Source: Plectrocnemia conspersa (Eukaryota; Arthropoda; Insecta; Trichoptera; Polycentropodidae). From it: DNA of 64,000 nt. Numbering within the stretch: position 1 is the stretch's first letter; the number at the start of each line of letters is the position of its first letter. The stretch spans positions 310,001 through 374,000 of the forward strand of contig VTFK01000193.1 in the NCBI GenBank assembly GCA_009617715.1. Reading direction: 5' to 3'. The position numbers were made by a program, and so were the translations under genes. Below are positions 46,243 through 59,864 of this stretch, in pieces. A model generated the notes under the pieces. That model was not told the DNA's origin. It searched no databases and saw only the letters and a list, made by a program, of their open reading frames with translations.

Positions 46243-49200
46243 AAGACTACATAAAAAGCTCAAGGGCACTGTGTACCTTGTATAATTACATGGTACACAT
46301 AATGCTAAAGTATAACTAACGTTTATTGGAAAAGGGCAAAACAGATTTCACAGAAGGGTACATTAAAAAATAAAAATATTATTCATTTTTAGTTCAGACA
46401 AAATTCCCATAAGGTATGCTTCTATATGATAAGCTCAAGTTGCAACAACGAGTAAACTTTAAGATCAGAATCATTCAAAAAAAAAGGATAATTTAATCAT
46501 TTAAATTAAACCTAATTTTAGCAACAATATGCATCTATCAAAAAATGTGTAAAAAAAATTACATAAGGCAAATATCTACACTATCTGTTAAATTATATAG
46601 TCTTAAAAAAAGCCAAATAGTATTCTCCATTTATAATATCGGTCTACAAACATTTTCATCCTACTATATATAACATATCGTTCAGAAGCAACGCGATTAT
46701 TCGATACGAAATTTCATGTGTAATTAATTTTAACGTACGATAATTTGTCAACGGGCGTTATCTGAAATGTTTTGCACCGAAGAAAAAAAAATACCCAGGC
46801 GCGTTGTGTGTTATTTGTATGAAAAATGCGCTCCCTTAGTTAGTGGATGTCACCCTATTAGGGCGCTGAAGTGAAAACATCATTTATTAAAACATAATGG
46901 GGTCATGAATCCATTGAGACGAAGACGAACATTTGTCAGAGGCGCTGCACATGCCGGTGACGCGTGCCTGGGGCGAAGTCAGGGGTCGCCAATTACGGAG
47001 CGTTTCTCAATTTAAAACGCGTTTAGTCTTCTTGGAGCTGCGCTTATGAATTATATAGCGAAATAATTATCCGTGTCTGTGTACCTTGTTTAATTAATTC
47101 ACAAATTACACACAGTGAAATGTAACTTTAGAAATGCAACATGGGAGGAAAGGGAGGTGTAGTTTCAACTCATATTTTAATTTATTTCAAGCATTCATTA
47201 TGAAAAGTGGGTCATTGCTTATAAATAGGATAAGATTCAAAGGACTGAAGTAAAGCTATTTTATTATAGGAAATGAATCAAATGTCAAGGATCTAAATTG
47301 CTGTAAATTAGTTTTATTCATTGAATTATTTACTAGCAGTTTCTTTGTGGGAAATATTTCAAACTATCATGTGTTATTGAGCCAGTTATTTCAGTTTCGC
47401 GATTTTTCAATCAAAAATTTTAGCTGAAAATTCTGACTTGCCTTACCGTTCAGCCACGATACAGTTTTATAAGGATTTTTGTACTCAGATGATCGATTGA
47501 ATTTTTTTCAGAGAAAAAACCGGCTTTTAGTTACTATATCGAATACTAAATGACTGAAAATAAGCATTCGCTTCAAATACTATTAATTTTTTTAACCGAT
47601 TCAAAACTACAAATAAAAACAGTAATTAAATATTATAATAACACCACAGTAAAGACATTTTGAAGGCAATTGGCGTTGAGCTGCTTTGTGTATTTTCCAT
47701 GTTGTCAAAAATTTTAAAACAAGTAAAACCTCTTGTCATTATGAAAAAAAGGTGCGGCAAGTGTACTTTTTGTGCTTAAAAACATTTTGATCGAGGTGCA
47801 GAATAGATTGTAATTTCAAAAAATATTTGAATAACTAATTTATTTTTAATTATAAGTATTTTATTTGATAAGTGATGATATGTATAAAAGGCAAAAAAAA
47901 TAACTACTAAAAACAGAATTCTATAATAATCTAGACGATAAATATGGTCAATTAAGACCATAGGTCCGATTTTTATATTTGTATTCGGAAAAACCTATGT
48001 TACAGTCATTTTCAAAGATGCAGTAAAAAAAGTACGATATTAGGCCAGAATTAACAGATGACCTTTGAAATAAATTGATGGTTCGACTAAAATCGGTTAA
48101 ATAAATGTACTCAAGAATTTCATTATTTCTAATTAATATAGCGTTCGTAAATATTGGCAGTAATCGAATCACAAATATAAATTCTACTGCGTTTTTGTCG
48201 TAGCATACTTACACGACGAACAGATTGTAATAAACAATTTTTCGCAATATTTTTCTTGTTCGAAACAACGTAATACGCGTAAAATTGGCACTAAAAAAAA
48301 ACAAAAATATTACGCAAAGTAAGACAAAGTGGAAAGATCTGTCTCGCGTAACAAGACTAAGCGACACATTTTCCCCGCGATGAGATAAATATGAATCGGA
48401 AATGTAGAAATACTCCAAAAACAACAGGTTTCACTCTCCTCCCTGGTGTGATAGAGTGTCACCGGTGACAAGACCAGGGGACAGGACGAAGGGAGAAACG
48501 TCACTCGGTGAGGCGTTCAAAGACTATGAAGTACTTTTTCGCAAAGGATACACGCAGACAGAAGCAAAAGTTGGACGGGTGGGGGAGGGAGTGGGAGAAT
48601 CCATATAATTAATGAAAGAGTCCTTCTTGGGTGCCATTCGCAGAAATGGACGAATAAAAATAACGTTTTACTGTTATATTTTTGAAGACGTGTCCTTTGA
48701 CGAACAGCAAATAAAGCGTTCTTTTTTCTTATATAATTTTGAAATTAATATTAATGGTGAAATTCTAAGATTGGATCGAAGAAGAAACATAAATACTGCT
48801 TTTATGGCTTGATAATAACAATAGCGGTCTATATTAAAAATTGTAAATTAATAGTTGTGCTTTCAATAAAAACAAAAAAAATATTTTTTATTATATAATA
48901 AAATATACATACATACAGTAGAGTGCAAAATAAGGTAATACTTTTAGAGATTTTAATAATTGAATATAAATCCGTGATTCTTAATTAGTATTCTCAAAAC
49001 TCTTAATCACTTATTTAGTGTCCATATTGTTTATAAAAAATATATTAGCAAACTGTTCATAATTTTAAAGTATAAATAAGATATTATTATGTATTCAATT
49101 ATTATATTAGCAATAAAACGAACTTTAGTCTATCGATTATAACCAATCATTAGTTGAAAGAATTTAAAAAAATGGCTAAATGTGTGCAATAAATCATAAT

Positions 49201-51425
49201 AACTATCTTTTGTGGAGATTGAATGATACTACGAATGTTTTTAGGAGATATTACCAGTTAGTACTTGCAAGACACATGATTAATAAATAAATATGAATAA
49301 GTAAGAGACTGAATGTAGTCGTATACTTGTCAAAAAATAAATGCGTTTAACACACATTAAATAGACTAATCGACACAATAGCTATACTGTTTTGGATTAA
49401 AAAATAGTAACGCTCTTTGATGAGTGTGAAGCAAAAATATATCTAGGTATCTGTGCAAAATCCAGAGAACCAAATGATCTATGGTTGCTTCTCTTATTCC
49501 GAAATGGAAGGTATTCACTTTATCAGCAGAAAACGTGAGTTATGCTTTTTCGTATTATAGTTTTACTAATATAATAACAATATTTTATACAATTACTATT
49601 TATTAGTGGCAATAAGATTTTCAAATATTTTTTTACCACACTGTGGTTTAGAATTTAATAAAGAATTTCAAAGTTTCTCAATCGTTGATTCATTTTACTG
49701 TTAATATCATTAATTTGAATTTAATAATAAAATAAAATAAAAATATGTTTGTAACGATATTCTATGATATATTTTTTATTTTATTTAAAATGTAAAAAAA
49801 TACTGTTAGAAGCACATTTTTTTTTATATTAAATTATAGACTATTCTAAATATAATACTGTAATAAAATGAATGCTTTATAAAAATATTAAAATGTATAT
49901 CAGTGTATAAAGCACATTGTTATATTCATATTAATGTATTTGCTTGCATAAAAGCCAGTACTTTATTTAATTAAAGAATATATTTATTGCAATTTCCGAA
50001 GGAGGGTTGTTTTTGTACCGTAAACTTTGTACAAAAAATAAATCCGATCCAAAAATCCTTTCCATTTCGTTAGCAGGATATTTCTTGGGCGTTTTGCTCG
50101 AACGTTTCAGTGCTTGGACGATACATAAGTTACTTAAGGACAAATTTTCGAGATTGCCTAATAAAAGGCCACTCGAAATAATGCGACTCGGTCACGCCAG
50201 TAGCGTTGGCTTAAAACTTTTCAACGGAGTTTTTCCACTTCGAAAAAGAGAGAAAAGGGTCATGTAGAAACGAGATGGGCAAACAGGAAACAAATTATCA
50301 TTTTTATTGCGTAGGAATATCGCAAATCCGCTGAGTGCTCAAGTTTCGTATCAATTTCCAAGATACACTTTGTATAATACAGAGAAAAAAAACAACACTA
50401 TACCTACACATGTATTATGTATTTTTATTATTAAATTGCAGCAGGATGTCGAAGGTTATTTTATCGAAAAATATATCCTGATCATCCATCATATGCACAG
50501 GTGTGGTAAACCATCGACCTGCGATATTAATGATGATGATCTGCCGGATTAACGAGCTGCGCCCTACCTATTAGGATATTAGGGTTAAAAATTATGACCG
50601 CAAAGGGCGAAAAAAAGCAATTTCCACTTGGCACGGGAAGATCGATTTGTTTTCATTTGGAATATTCACACCAAAACCACACATTACAGTCAAAATGTTT
50701 TCGAAAATTATTTTACGTTTGGGCGGAGAGGGGATCAATCAATCAATCGAGTTGCGGTTGAAAAGGGAAAGCCATATGAATGTATTTCATATCTTTATAT
50801 GTAATACCACGATTGGAAATAGCGGTATTGTGGTCGGATAACATACACGGAATAGGGAATTCCCCTGTTGTATTTTCAATTGAGACATTAAAACGACAAA
50901 CAAGATGAATTCAGTTATTTATGAGCGCAATAAAAATATGAACAGGATGGTTTATTTTTATTTTATTTTGTTCGAAAGGACATCCAGTTAAGGCAATTAA
51001 CTTGACAGTCAATAAAAACATATTTCTCAGAAAAAAAATATTTTTTATTACATTTATCATTGTTGTAAAATACCTCTTCACGTATATATTATACATCTAC
51101 AGTTACAGTTAAAATATTTTAAAATACTATTGTACAATACGCAAACAGGTAAAAGTAATCTTTTTACTATATGTTTAATACATACAAAAAACTTTTTTTT
51201 GTTATTCATTTATTATATATACAACTAAGATCACACTGATATTTTCACAAAAAATTGTTATATTGAAGTTTTATAATATTTTTATTGATCCGACGAGTTT
51301 AAATTACGGATTTTCCTTTTCGGATATTTTTGGAATCTAAATAATCTAGGCATTAGTAGATTTTTATATGATTTAAATAAAAAAAAATTAAATGAAAAAT
51401 AATTGCCTTTAATCTATACAAAATA
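46243..51425. other. AT-rich non-coding stretch
   Basis: A possible hAT-like end (CAGGGGTCGCCAATTACG) is at 46980 but has no partner. GC-richer patches are at about 46850-47040, 48430-48600 and 50030-50280. A perfect palindrome, GTCACCGGTGAC, lies near 48459. ORFs of 60-86 codons have no recognisable domain. Confidence 0.5.
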
Positions 51426-51427
51426 AA

Positions 51428-51496
51428 TTGTATGTGCATTCCAGAAATACTTATGAATGTATGTACATATTAGTATTTCTGGAATGCGCCTATACA
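51428..51496. other. Near-perfect hairpin with 16-bp uninterrupted stem
   Basis: GCATTCCAGAAATACT at 51436-51451 and its exact reverse complement AGTATTTCTGGAATGC at 51472-51487 enclose a 20-base segment. That segment can form further pairs next to the stem, and GTAT/ATAC outside may extend it past a small bulge. The size and shape are those of a microRNA precursor or of the inverted ends of a tiny element. No known microRNA was recognised and expression cannot be judged. The strand is undetermined because both strands fold. Confidence 0.5.
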
Positions 51497-51499
51497 GTA

Positions 51500-54400
51500 A
51501 CATATTATGCATGGTACAAATAACATGCGATCTAAATTTTAATGTTATTTTTAATATTGCTCTATTTTTATATATTATATTATAAAAAAATATACTAATA
51601 AAAAATATTAAAGGGAATTAAAAATAATATTAGACTGACAACCGACAGTAGGTATAAAACTAAGATTTTATATAAATACACCGTGAGATAAAAAAATAAA
51701 ACATATTACGCTTTAAAAAAGCCATAAAACAGTGTGTCAGTCATAAATCAAATATAAATGCATTACAATTGCCATTAGGTACATTCTAAAAATGCTATTG
51801 TATTCTTAACAAATAACTGTATATAACATTAAAAACGGCAAATTGCTAGTTACTGCGTTAAAAATTGGTTGTGCAACACAAAAAAGGTTTTAGTAAGAAA
51901 GAAATACGGATAATAACCCAATCACGTCCAAAGCTTTGTAATTGGATGTTATGGCAAAATGTGGGCCAGCACGAAACCTCCCCACCTTCTTCTATACTTC
52001 CATTCGAAGCTCGCTTCCGACATCTCATCAAAAACTTTCACCTAATATTCCAATTAAAAACATATGAGTGTTCATACAAACTCTCAGAAAGAAACACACG
52101 TCAACCTTGGTTCAGTTAAAATGTCCGAAATCTAGAGTTGAACCAGATTTTCAAAGACTGGATAATTCAGACGCAGACAAAGCTACAAAGACTACGATTA
52201 TTATAGCAATCACCATGCAAATTGTAAGTGGACGGACTTAAATTTGTGTCAACATTGTCACTAAAAATAAACACGCATTGGGACAAAATAATCATTATAA
52301 GCAAAAAGGCTTATTTGGACTTTTCTGATTACGCAAAATATACAATAGTGGCTATAAACGCCTAAGAGCTATTGTTGAAATTATAAATGAATTAATTTAC
52401 AGCAACTATATGTTTTATGTAGATTTTGGACTAGATGGGTCCGTATTAAAAAAAAATGTAGTGAATAGTCTGCGTTATTGATCAATGCTTACTTTTATTG
52501 CCCTGAGGTTGATGCTTTGGACTAAGACGATGTATATTATTAATCTTTATGGCTATGTGAAAGTTATTATTTAGGCTAATGATTAAAAAATAATCCATGT
52601 ACTTAATAATATTCATATTTGCTAATATGCAAAGTTTGGGGTTATAGCGCGCGTGCCGATCGCCTATTTGGGCGTATTAGGACTATTGGTGCTTATATAA
52701 ATAAAAAAATGTATTGCCTAAAAAAAACATACTTGAGTGTTGACCGTTAAAGTCGGTTAAATGCATCTAGCAGGTGCCCAAGTTTGAATTAACCAGTGAG
52801 TGTCTTAAAAAAATTCGCTACGCAAGCATTTTCAGAAAAGTAGCAAACAGTAAAATAATTTTTTTCCACTCCAAATCGCTGTATTATCCAAGCGGTTTAA
52901 ATAAAATAAAAGAATATCACCAACTCTATATAAAAAGAGCATATTGATGCAAAACACACTCACGACACTTCCATTCGGAGCACAGTTCCAACAGGAACAA
53001 AGCCTAGAAGATCGATAAAGCAGCCGTGTTCTACTTCACATTATAAAATATATTATAAAAATGAACATACGACTGCAAGGTTTATTTATAAAAAAAGGTT
53101 GAAAATACTTTTTCAATTTATAAAATTTTGATTTAATTAAATAATTACTAGGATTTTTAATGTATTTTTTTGTAAGTGATATGTATGTGTAAACTAATAT
53201 TGTAAGGTATGTAAAAAATGAAAAGTATAGTTATGCATATTAAACAAATAGATTTCAAAATAAAAAAAAAACAATTATTGTTTTTTTTTCATAGAGCTTT
53301 TTTAATTAAGATTAAATTTGTACAAATATTTTTAAATATTTTACAACCGATGCGTAATTTTTATACTGCTGCCTAAAAAAGGTAGGTCCGTGCCAGAAGT
53401 TTGAAAATATGCATACTTCCTTAGAAGCTTTAAATAAAAAAGTCACTTTCGGCACAACTCATGTGTTAAGATATTTATAAAAACATTGTTTTATATTATA
53501 TCATAATAAAATACTAAAGAATTAATTTCATGACATTAAAACTAATAAATGGAGTGACTAAAATATTAAAAACCACTAAAAAGGCATTGAACATGAAAGA
53601 AACATTGCGTTGATAAAACACTTAAAGATGGGAATAGATGGCGTTGTATAGCTAAGAAAGTTAAGATGACATTCCATTATTTTAATTAAATACAACAATC
53701 ATTAGTACTAAAATAAATTGCCGATTAAAATAATTTTATTTTAATTGAATATCAAAAGGCAGAAATAAAAACCGCAAACTCCACCTCGTTGGTGGCCCGC
53801 TATTACCACACTCGGTCGCATCCCCTAATTGGATATTTGAAAAAGTATATTCGGTATTTTTTCAACAAATTGGATGCAAAAAATGAACAAGCATATTTAA
53901 CAAGAACAATATATAGATTCTCTCGGTTTAGCATTGCGAATGATAGGATAAAAATTCGCAACGCCATCACAATACGGTCGAATTCGCGGGGACACCCCTG
54001 TGAACAAAAGCGAGGGTCAGATCGACATATGGGAAAACAGGTTTGGGGGAATGATATCCAAAACGATGAAATTAATCTAGTTCTATGGTTTCCACGCAGT
54101 CATGGGAATGGAGGGAGATTTTTCCGTTTGTGCGAATTTTCCTCACGCACTTCGCATGTATTTTCATGGACGTGGGGATGGATCATTGGGGTTGTTAACG
54201 GACAATAATAAAATGTTATTTATTGAAGTATAACTATGTTTTGTGATGAATTTATCTAAAAATTAAATATATTTATTAACTTAAATTTTGCGTAGATACA
54301 AAAAAAAAATACTATTTGACTTTAAGTAGTTGTTTTTAACGGAGATGAGAATTTTGTGACTCAAAGAAGAAACAAGCTAATATAGATATGCAAAAATATA

Positions 54401-56880
54401 CGTCTTATAAAGTACAACGTAATAGCAACACAAAACTTGTGATTAATATAAAGTATATTACTGCGTTGAATTTAAAATATATGAACTGTCAAGACCGTTC
54501 TAAACGCCAAAGATTTATTATTTGCGGTTGTCGTTATTTTGCCGTTTAATCTTTTACTGGTGCTCTGAATTTTATGAATAATTGCAATATTTTTTCCCAT
54601 AAATAAAATAAATATTCTTTGAAACTTTACGTATAGAATATATGGACTTCCCGCATTTTAAATGAGGGAGTGAATTCGCGTCAAATTACAACGCTTATAT
54701 TCTCTTGGAATATGTTTACGAGCGTACAAAACGACGTTAATTACGAAAAGGGGAGCCGTGCGGTCCGTGGGAATTTTCCTCAGGGTTGAACAAAACCAAT
54801 GATAAATGATCCAGAGCTACCAGAGTACCTTGGTACCACCACTCGAACAAAAATAGACGTACGGCCCCCGACATCCATCTGGGATGACGCGCAATGAAGA
54901 TAAACGACAAATTATGGCGGTGCAATGCGGAAAAATCGCAGTGTAAAAAATAAAAAAATGAAAAATTGTGAACCAAGTATCACTACCCTACATCAGGGTA
55001 TCTCAAACTATATTTGACTTCACGTTACTCGCATATTGTTTTTGTTCGGTTGTCTGATATCGACCAATGCCACAGTAAACTGTCATTAGTCTGTCGACAG
55101 TTGCCAACATTATCAAGTCGGTTGACCGCGCTGAGAAATTTATTCAAAAATTTGATTAAAAAATAAAAAAACAGCTTAAAAATAAGTGTTAAGTATTCTG
55201 CATATCGCTGTCTAAATTCTAACGAAAACAATTCGGCAGAAATACTACCTATTCCACATTTATAAAATAAGTCAGAACCATATAGAACTTTTTTTTTTGT
55301 AATATTAGATCACACGGAGAGCATAATAATAATCCAACGGCACGACAATTTACAAAAAAACTTCTTACTCACGAAAAATTAGGAAACTTGTTTAACAATA
55401 TTTAACTTCAGATTAGCATTAAAAGCTTGAAGCTTTTTAGATTGTAACTCCTTTTAAATGAGACAGTCCTCTATTTTACATCTGTAGTCTCCAGAGACTC
55501 TATTAACAGTATGACGCTCTTTAAATCTAGATATGCTTCTGCACTTTTAAACTTGTCCGGGTTTCCTTCTCATTATATTTTCAAAGACATTTTTACTTAT
55601 TATAAAAATAAAAATCCAATTTACTTTAAAGCCACCACGATTTTCTTCTTTTTCCTTGCCGAATCGTAATTAAATACCACCGGCGAAAATAACGACGTCA
55701 CGTAGCAATGCATCAAAGCAACGGGCAGGGTGGGTCCCTTCAGACCGCTGAAAATGCAAACTCACGTTCAGGTCTCATTTTTATTCAGCCAAGTGCCCGC
55801 AGTGTGGGGAGGAGACCCAAGGAGAGACACTTTGCGGGACAGGTGGGACAGGTGAGATCGGCCCGTCCCGCTCCCGATAGCGAATAACTTATACAGGATT
55901 CGGACCCGTCCTAGGGACGTCCCGGTGTTAAATCGGGACGAATAAATCGCAGCTGAGAATGGAGACGTTTTCGAAAGCCGGATTTGTTTAGTTATATATA
56001 TATATTATCTTTGTTTTCTTTTAGGTTTATGTGGGAAAGAGTGGGTGGCATGAAATTAGATTGATGGTTGCCATATATAAATATCTTATACAAATACCAA
56101 TTAAACATGATTATGTATAGTGAGAACATAAACATATATAGAACTATATATAAACAATAATCATCTGAATATAAATATTATAATGAACATTTATTTATAA
56201 GTTATATTGCTGTTATTAGTTCGATATTTGACGTTAATGTAAAATTTAATAAAGCAATTCAATGTTTTAAGGTCCTTTAACGCGAATAAATAAGAAATAG
56301 TACTATTGTTTATATCGAGCATAAACTGCGCGTTTCAATGAGTGCAATACATTGTTTAGTGGTGTTCAACGGTTATACAAGTTTTGATTCCAGTGATTTA
56401 TGTATACAGTTTTAGAAAGTTTTGGGTTTATACGGAATTTATTTGTGTTTCAAAATTTATTTATTTTATTGTAAGTTTTCAGCTGTACCATCACAGGCGG
56501 TAGCCCAAAGGGATAAAAACAAACCAATCTAGACACCAGACATTATTTCATGTCTAAATACTATAAACTATACATTAATATTTTAAATAATTGTTGAATA
56601 AAAAAAAGATTTAGTAAATGTACCAACCTTTAGTTTTTATATTGATCTAACATAGTTCCTTCCTAAATACATAGAGAAGTATGACTGGCAATATTTAAAA
56701 TAGTATTTAACATACTCTGGAGTGCTGCTGGTTATGCAGTTTATGATATTATTAGTTTTACATTTATTGTAACTTTTACGTGTAACAAGTCTTGCGATAG
56801 CCCAATACGTTACAATGGGGTAAACACAATCAAAATCTATCAAAAAATAGTGAAATGCCGGAAAAAGATCAGTCTATAAA
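51500..56880. other. AT-rich non-coding stretch with GC-richer blocks
   Basis: No gene is supported. The longest ORF is 139 codons at 53789-54208, of mixed composition and without a recognisable motif. GC-richer blocks lie at about 51930-52020, 53960-54200, 54740-54910 and 55670-55960. ACTTCCATTCGAAGCTCGCT at about 51988 and ACTTCCATTCGGAGCACAGT at about 52967 are loosely alike, possibly remnants of one repeat. Confidence 0.5.
55670..55960. other. GC-rich island with short repeats
   Basis: The GC-richest block of the right half of the window. It holds a direct repeat GGGACAGGT-GGGACAGGT near 55838-55855 and an inverted pair CGTCCCG/CGGGACG near 55918-55940. Reading frames are short. It could be a conserved regulatory block, a promoter-type island or a decayed element. 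Nothing in the sequence decides between these. Confidence 0.4.
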
Positions 56881-56910
56881 TTAGTGACACTTATATTCAG
56901 TTCTGACGAG

Positions 56911-57035
56911 AGGGGGGCGAATTTCCTGGACCCAATTATAGAAAAATTTATAGCAAAAATATTTGTATAAATAATATATATGCCGTTTTTATACATACAA
57001 ACAATTAAAGGAGCGGAACATTGCCTTCAAAAGCA
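56911..57035. repeat. Dispersed repeat copy 2, paired with 29113-29332
   Basis: It opens CAGTTCTGACGAGAGGGGGG and ends with GCCGTTTTTATACATACAA and AAAGGAGCGGAACATTGCC followed by TTCAAAAGCA. The closing 50 bp match the partner almost perfectly and the opening about 45 bp match moderately. The middle is much shorter than in the partner. Confidence 0.65.
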
Positions 57036-59864
57036 AATTAACAAATACGAAATAAATCAGTGACGTATATTTTATTATATATTAAAATCAATAGATGTCA
57101 CTATGCACTATTTAGCTCAATCACGATAATAATAGTGACATAAAGGATAAAAATAGTGATATAAAAGTTCAAAACTAGTGATTAATATATAATTAAATTT
57201 AGGTTTACTTAATTTTTTCTAATCGTTTGGTTGAATAACGTAATTATTAAAGAAAATCGAACAAGATCGTTAATAGCTGTATTTTTTGTTCTTAATAAAC
57301 AAAAAATATAGATATTTAATTGACGTCTATTACTTGTGTTTATAAAATACAAGTTCTTAAAAATCTCTAATTTGTGATTAAAAATATTGGTATTGGTATT
57401 TTTTTTAAATTACTGACGGAATAATAATAATATTATCAATCATTTAATTTTATGTTATAATGATAACGCCAAAAAAAACACAAATAAATAAGTTATATAA
57501 AAGTATTGATATTAGAATGATTTTTCACTGATTAAACCTTAATATTATTTTAATTTAAATCATAAATTACAGTAATGAATATACCTATTATATAAAATAA
57601 AACTTAGGTATTCAAACAATTTAAAAGTAAGCAAATTACTAAAGTTTGAATTAGGTACGCAAAATTTTTAAAGGCGAGTTTTGTTAAAGATAATATAAAA
57701 CATTGACTACACATGCAACTTGTATAATATCAATTTAGTTAAATGATAATTAAACTTACATTATATTAGGGCTATATTAAGAAAAAAAAATTATCTTTTG
57801 AGCTAAATTAGAATTAGGCTGAATTTTAAGTAGAAAATCCTATATTTTACAAACAGAAGATAGAGATTATATATTTTTAAATAAAAATATATATTTCGTA
57901 TGGTATATATTATTTGATGATTAAAAAAAATAGTCTTGTGCATAAATATTTAGATCTAAAAAGTCATACAGCATCCATATAAAGAATACTGCAAATAATC
58001 ACAGCACCAGAAAAGAAATTTCTTCCAAAAAATATTTTTACCAAACCAAAATACATGTACGATACGTGATTTTATTATAATTTTTGACATAAATATTTAT
58101 TGGTCATTCTAATAAAATATTCTTTTGTGGTGGCATAAATGTACAATTTGCAGTCTAGCATTACACAAAAAGCCAGTACATAAAGAAAATAACGTCGTAT
58201 GTATGTGAAATACAACATATTACACATATAGGCAACCTCTTTCGGAATATGTTATTTTGTATTACGTGTATTCTATTATGTAAAAAGGGGTAGTGGGAGT
58301 ACGTGATCGAAATTTCAGTCAGCCGAGATGAGGGCTCGTATCCCAAATCATCAGACCATAATATTTTTTTCGACTATTGGAAAAATCCTACGTGTGTATG
58401 TGTATTTTTTTGTTGGTACGGATTATCCGGACGAAAGAGTCATGTTTACATTTTCTGTGTGTTCAAAAAAAAAACAGACAGCGCCAGGGTAACTGTTTCA
58501 CTTGTTGGGATCAAGGTATCGTGGAATGAATGGCGAAGGCAGAATTGGGAAAATTAAAAAAAATACACACATGACATGACATGAAAATTCAACGTCAGCC
58601 ATCGGCAGTTTTAGTGAAAATGGCTTGTGTGAGTTTTCCTAGCTTTAATTAATACATATATATATTTTAAAAAATATGCACATTTTTTATACACAAACAT
58701 AAAAATGTTTGTAAGAGTAGTATATATGTCTGTGATTTAATAAAACACTTTAATAATTGCCTAAAATGTACAGAAATATGTTTTGTCACAAAGATAATTA
58801 TATTCTTATTATTATTTTATTCACATTAGGTTTTATTTTTTTTAAATAATTTTAATAACATATTTTTTTATAATAATACAAGTTTTTCTTGTAGTAATTT
58901 TATTATATAAATCATGACTAATAATTATTTTAAAATTTAGAATTTTAATATAATTAAAATGTACATGAAATAAAACATTTTAATTACAATTAATCGGAAG
59001 TATACAATTTTTTTTATTTATTCAAAAATATAAGCCATCCTATCTCAAAAGATAAGTTTATTTCCTGAAGCGCAACAAGGTCCGGATGGAGGTCAAAAAA
59101 CATATAAAACTTAAAAGAAAAGCGTCACGCTTCAAACAATATTATCATAAATTTGTGAGGTCAAATTTATTCGTTTTGTTTCTTTTTTTTCTGTGCCGTA
59201 TTTTCTCCATACAATATTTATACAGCATTCATCTCGTGTTTTGAATTTATTTCTGACATTTTACCGCGGAGATATTTCCGTGGGTCTAAAACCTAAGGGT
59301 CCAACTGTTTTTGCGGTATCCCTTTTTCAGGCGAGAGGTTTGACACAGACGAGACCCCTACCTTTGTGTTTGTTTCGTATTTTTTCTCACAAGATAAATT
59401 GCTCGATGTTCCGAAATGCGGATGCAGCCAAAGCAAGCTATTTTTGCTTATGTTTTTATTTTGAAGAACCGATTTTTCTCAAAATTCCGTTCGGAAAACT
59501 TCTGAGACGCCCATATTTTCCCATTCGTTTCAGACGAACGGGGATTTGACACGTTCTTCGGCATTTTTTTTTGTGGGACCAAAGCCAAGGAGACTGAAGG
59601 GCACTTCTTTAGATGTCGTGGCAACTGTCCGTCCCTAGTGCCATGTCTTACGCAAATCGAAAAACGATGATAGAGCACGTTTCCACTTTCGTATACTTTG
59701 ACAGAGTTGTAAATGCAAATGCAAAACATGCAAATGTATTAAAAACACAATCGTAAAGAGTTGAGTTTACGCATGAGTAAATTTACCACTATTTTATTGT
59801 ATGTATGAGCAATTTACTTTTATTTTAGTTTATTACGTGATGAGAATCGTAACACTCAATCAAC
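57036..59864. other. AT-rich non-coding stretch
   Basis: Tandem-like AATAGTGA/ATAAAAG motifs at about 57125-57180 and a CATGA triplet repeat near 58570. A GC-richer block at about 59210-59660 gives ORFs of 118 codons (plus) and 93 codons (minus) without domains. No gene is supported. Confidence 0.5.

Noticed and set aside
46980..47000. CAGGGGTCGCCAATTACG as a hAT terminus
   Set aside because: No opposite end, no TSD and no similar sub-terminal sequence. The short match could be chance, so it is mentioned only in the regional entry.
53789..54208. 139-codon plus-strand ORF, the longest non-transposon ORF on that strand
   Set aside because: No recognisable motif or domain, lies over a GC-richer block where chance ORFs lengthen, and no splice or regulatory context was found.
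39650..54830. Shared AATGATCCAGAGCT at about 39663 and 54808
   Set aside because: Only 14 bases match and the flanks differ. Chance cannot be excluded.
59193..59729. Overlapping ORFs of 118 (plus) and 93 (minus) codons
   Set aside because: Opposite-strand overlap in a GC-richer block with no domain in either. Chance is more likely.
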